A stretch of 64,000 nt of DNA from Mangrovimonas xylaniphaga (GTDB lineage Bacteria; Bacteroidota; Bacteroidia; Flavobacteriales; Flavobacteriaceae): positions 558,001-622,000 of the forward strand of contig NZ_LBIP01000018.1 of the NCBI RefSeq assembly GCF_001280435.1, read 5' to 3'. The position numbers were made by a program, and so were the translations under genes. Shown here in pieces: positions 62,543 through 64,000 of this stretch (its first letter is position 1; every line of letters starts with the position of its first letter). The notes under the pieces are model-generated. The model worked only from the letters and a program-made list of their open reading frames with translations. It did not search any database and was not told where the DNA came from.

Positions 62543-64000
62543 TCACCACGGTTGTGGCATTTTTTGTTCTCTCATTGGCACGAAAACAATATTTTCGTCG
62601 GTCTCTTCAGAATTCACAAAATGCTTGAAACGCTTTGTCATTTCTTCACTCTCTATAGCCTGCTTCCACTCACATTGATAAGCCTCCACCAAGCCTTGCA
62701 TTTCTCGCTCCAATTCATCTCCCAAGCCTAAACTATCATTGATTACAATGCGTTTTAGCTGTTCAATACCCCCTTCCAATTTTTCCAGCCAGGTTGCAGT
62801 ACGCATTAAAGGCGCCGCTGTACGGATGTAATACATTAAAAATCGATCCAAATATTTTAGACATGTGGCATTATCAATTTGTTCTGCCAGCAATACAGCA
62901 TGCTTAGGTGTTGCTCCACCATTGCCACAGACATAGAGATTCCAGCCACCTTCAACAGCAATAACTCCAAAATCCTTACCTCTAGCTTCGGCACATTCTC
63001 TAATACAGCCTGAAACACCTCCCTTAATTTTATGCGGAGAACGCAAACCTTTGTAGCGGTTTTCCAATTCTATGGCAAAACTCACACTTTCGTCCATACC
63101 ATAACGGCACCACGTAGAACCTACGCAGCTCTTCACAGTACGAAGCGACTTTCCATAGGCATGACCACTTTCGAATCCAGCATCAATGAGCTCCTTCCAA
63201 ATGCCAGGCAACTGATGCAATTGAGCACCAAACAAATCAATTCGTTGGCCCCCTGTTATTTTAGTGTAGAGATTATACTTTTTACCTACAGCTCCTATTA
63301 CCATTAAACGCTCTGGCGTAATTTCTCCTCCTGGAATTCTTGGCACAACGGAATAAGTACCATTTCTCTGAATATTAGCCAAAAATCTATCGTTGGAATC
63401 TTGGATTACAGCCTCTTTATTAGCTGTATCGTTATAAAGACTCGCAAAAATAGACGCTACTACAGGTTTACAGATTTCGCAACCGTCACCCCTTCCACAA
63501 CTGTCAATGGCTTCATCAAAAGTCTGGATCCCTCTAATTTTTAAAATACTATAAAGCTCTTGACGAGTAAATTCGAAATGTTCACAGATGGAATCTTTAA
63601 CTTCTTTCCCAAGCTTTTTAAGGGTTTCATTTACCAAATCAACCACCATAGGCTTACAACCACCACAACCTGTGGTGGCTTTGGTACATCTTACCACCCC
63701 TTTCAAATCAATAGCTTGATTTTCTATTAAAGAATTACAAATGGCTCTTTTAGAAACACTTTCGCAGGAGCATATTTGCGCCGTATCTGGCAAATCCATC
63801 ACACTTCCAAAAACAGAACCACCTTCCCCACGAGCCCCTAGAATCAATTCTTCCGCATTCTCCGGCAAAGGCATCCCGTTAAGATACATTTGATGTAAAA
63901 TATTATAATCTACCACATCGCCAACCAAGATACCTCCCAAAAGAGTTTTCCCATCGTGACTGACATTAATTCGCTTGTAAAGTCCTTTTGTTTTGTTTTC
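62543..64000 (-). CDS. nirB: nitrite reductase large subunit NirB (5' end beyond window)
   Basis: The frame continues without a stop to the window edge; 485 C-terminal residues are visible, about 57 per cent of the usual protein. The end of the FAD domain (YKRINVSHDGKTLLGG) is followed by two BFD-type [2Fe-2S] segments (CSCESVSKRAI and CTKATTGCGGCKP; a further C-rich segment CGRGDGCEICKP) and the siroheme/[4Fe-4S] domain with SCVGSTWCRYG and GGVSGCIRECAEARG. It reduces nitrite to ammonium with NADH. The apparent start at 63940 is a TTG inside the gene, not the real start. Confidence 0.95.
   Translation of the reverse strand, partial: ENKTKGLYKRINVSHDGKTLLGGILVGDVVDYNILHQMYLNGMPLPENAEELILGARGEGGSVFGSVMDLPDTAQICSCESVSKRAICNSLIENQAIDLKGVVRCTKATTGCGGCKPMVVDLVNETLKKLGKEVKDSICEHFEFTRQELYSILKIRGIQTFDEAIDSCGRGDGCEICKPVVASIFASLYNDTANKEAVIQDSNDRFLANIQRNGTYSVVPRIPGGEITPERLMVIGAVGKKYNLYTKITGGQRIDLFGAQLHQLPGIWKELIDAGFESGHAYGKSLRTVKSCVGSTWCRYGMDESVSFAIELENRYKGLRSPHKIKGGVSGCIRECAEARGKDFGVIAVEGGWNLYVCGNGGATPKHAVLLAEQIDNATCLKYLDRFLMYYIRTAAPLMRTATWLEKLEGGIEQLKRIVINDSLGLGDELEREMQGLVEAYQCEWKQAIESEEMTKRFKHFVNSEETDENIVFVPMREQKMPQPW

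Noticed and set aside
63940-63940. TTG as the start of nirB
   Set aside because: The frame continues upstream with the expected NirB sequence (YKRINVSHDGKTLLGG), so the gene is simply cut by the window edge.
1-64000. tRNA genes, rRNA genes, CRISPR arrays and insertion sequences
   Set aside because: I looked for tRNA cloverleaf motifs, regularly spaced repeats and transposase motifs in the gaps and frames and found none; a dedicated tool could still find a missed tRNA.

Overview
This 64 kb window is a piece of chromosome from a member of the Bacteroidota, most probably the family Flavobacteriaceae. The signs are AT-rich DNA, almost no Shine-Dalgarno motifs, several matches to the Bacteroidota promoter (TTG, about 20 bases, TAnnTTTG), a gliding-motility GldF/GldG protein, many outer-membrane barrels with N-terminal signals ending in AQ, a carboxypeptidase-like/TonB receptor, and DUF4870 and DUF2167 proteins. 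I see no tRNA, rRNA, insertion sequence, prophage or CRISPR array. No gap between genes exceeds 300 bases; the largest (10151-10409) holds a promoter with an inverted repeat and a terminator.

Layout. 1-9.5 kb: a UMF1-type transporter (cut by the window edge), an M48 lipoprotein peptidase, GH31 alpha-glucosidase and glycogen branching enzyme, MsrB, dihydrolipoyl dehydrogenase and AroQ. 9.5-15.1 kb: three small outer-membrane barrels, XerD, RNase Y, a structured RNA that looks like 6S RNA, ZapA and its coiled-coil partner. 15.2-23.5 kb: LytM-type peptidase plus TonB receptor, then a Tat-exported Gfo/Idh/MocA oxidoreductase and a GH2 glycosidase lipoprotein. 23.5-31 kb: DUF2167 protein, acetyl-CoA synthetase, DUF779 protein, aldehyde dehydrogenase, a divergent AraC regulator with a direct-repeat operator candidate, and GH1 beta-glucosidase. 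31-36 kb: an AGCS symporter, a two-subunit sodium:solute symporter and a DcaP-like porin. 36-43.5 kb: housekeeping genes (purC, phoH, SAM hydrolase-type enzyme, ABM protein, fused gldF-gldG, dnaN, DUF4870).

43.6-46.6 kb holds a sulfur module: an MBL-rhodanese-rhodanese protein (CstB-like persulfide dioxygenase architecture), a TauE/SafE permease and a Crp/Fnr regulator with a C-x5-C-C motif. It resembles the staphylococcal cst operon, with a different type of regulator.

46.8-64 kb is a nitrate-assimilation and molybdenum-cofactor island. On the plus strand nine tightly packed genes (moeA, ModE-like HTH, TSUP permease, mobA fused to precorrin-2 dehydrogenase, moaD, moeB-rhodanese, moaE, moaC-moaB fusion, moaA) make Moco and part of the siroheme pathway. 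Convergent to it, on the minus strand, are nirB (cut by the window end), nirD, DUF4202, a NarX-like sensor kinase, a NarL-like response regulator, a nitrate reductase fused to its own FAD/NAD(P)H-type and [2Fe-2S] modules, and a rubredoxin-tailed protein related to sulfite/nitrite reductases but lacking their cluster-ligand motifs. Cofactor supply, nitrate sensing and reduction to ammonium are thus packed together, with at least five domain fusions. This is the most interesting part of the window, together with the sulfur module and the 6S-like RNA.
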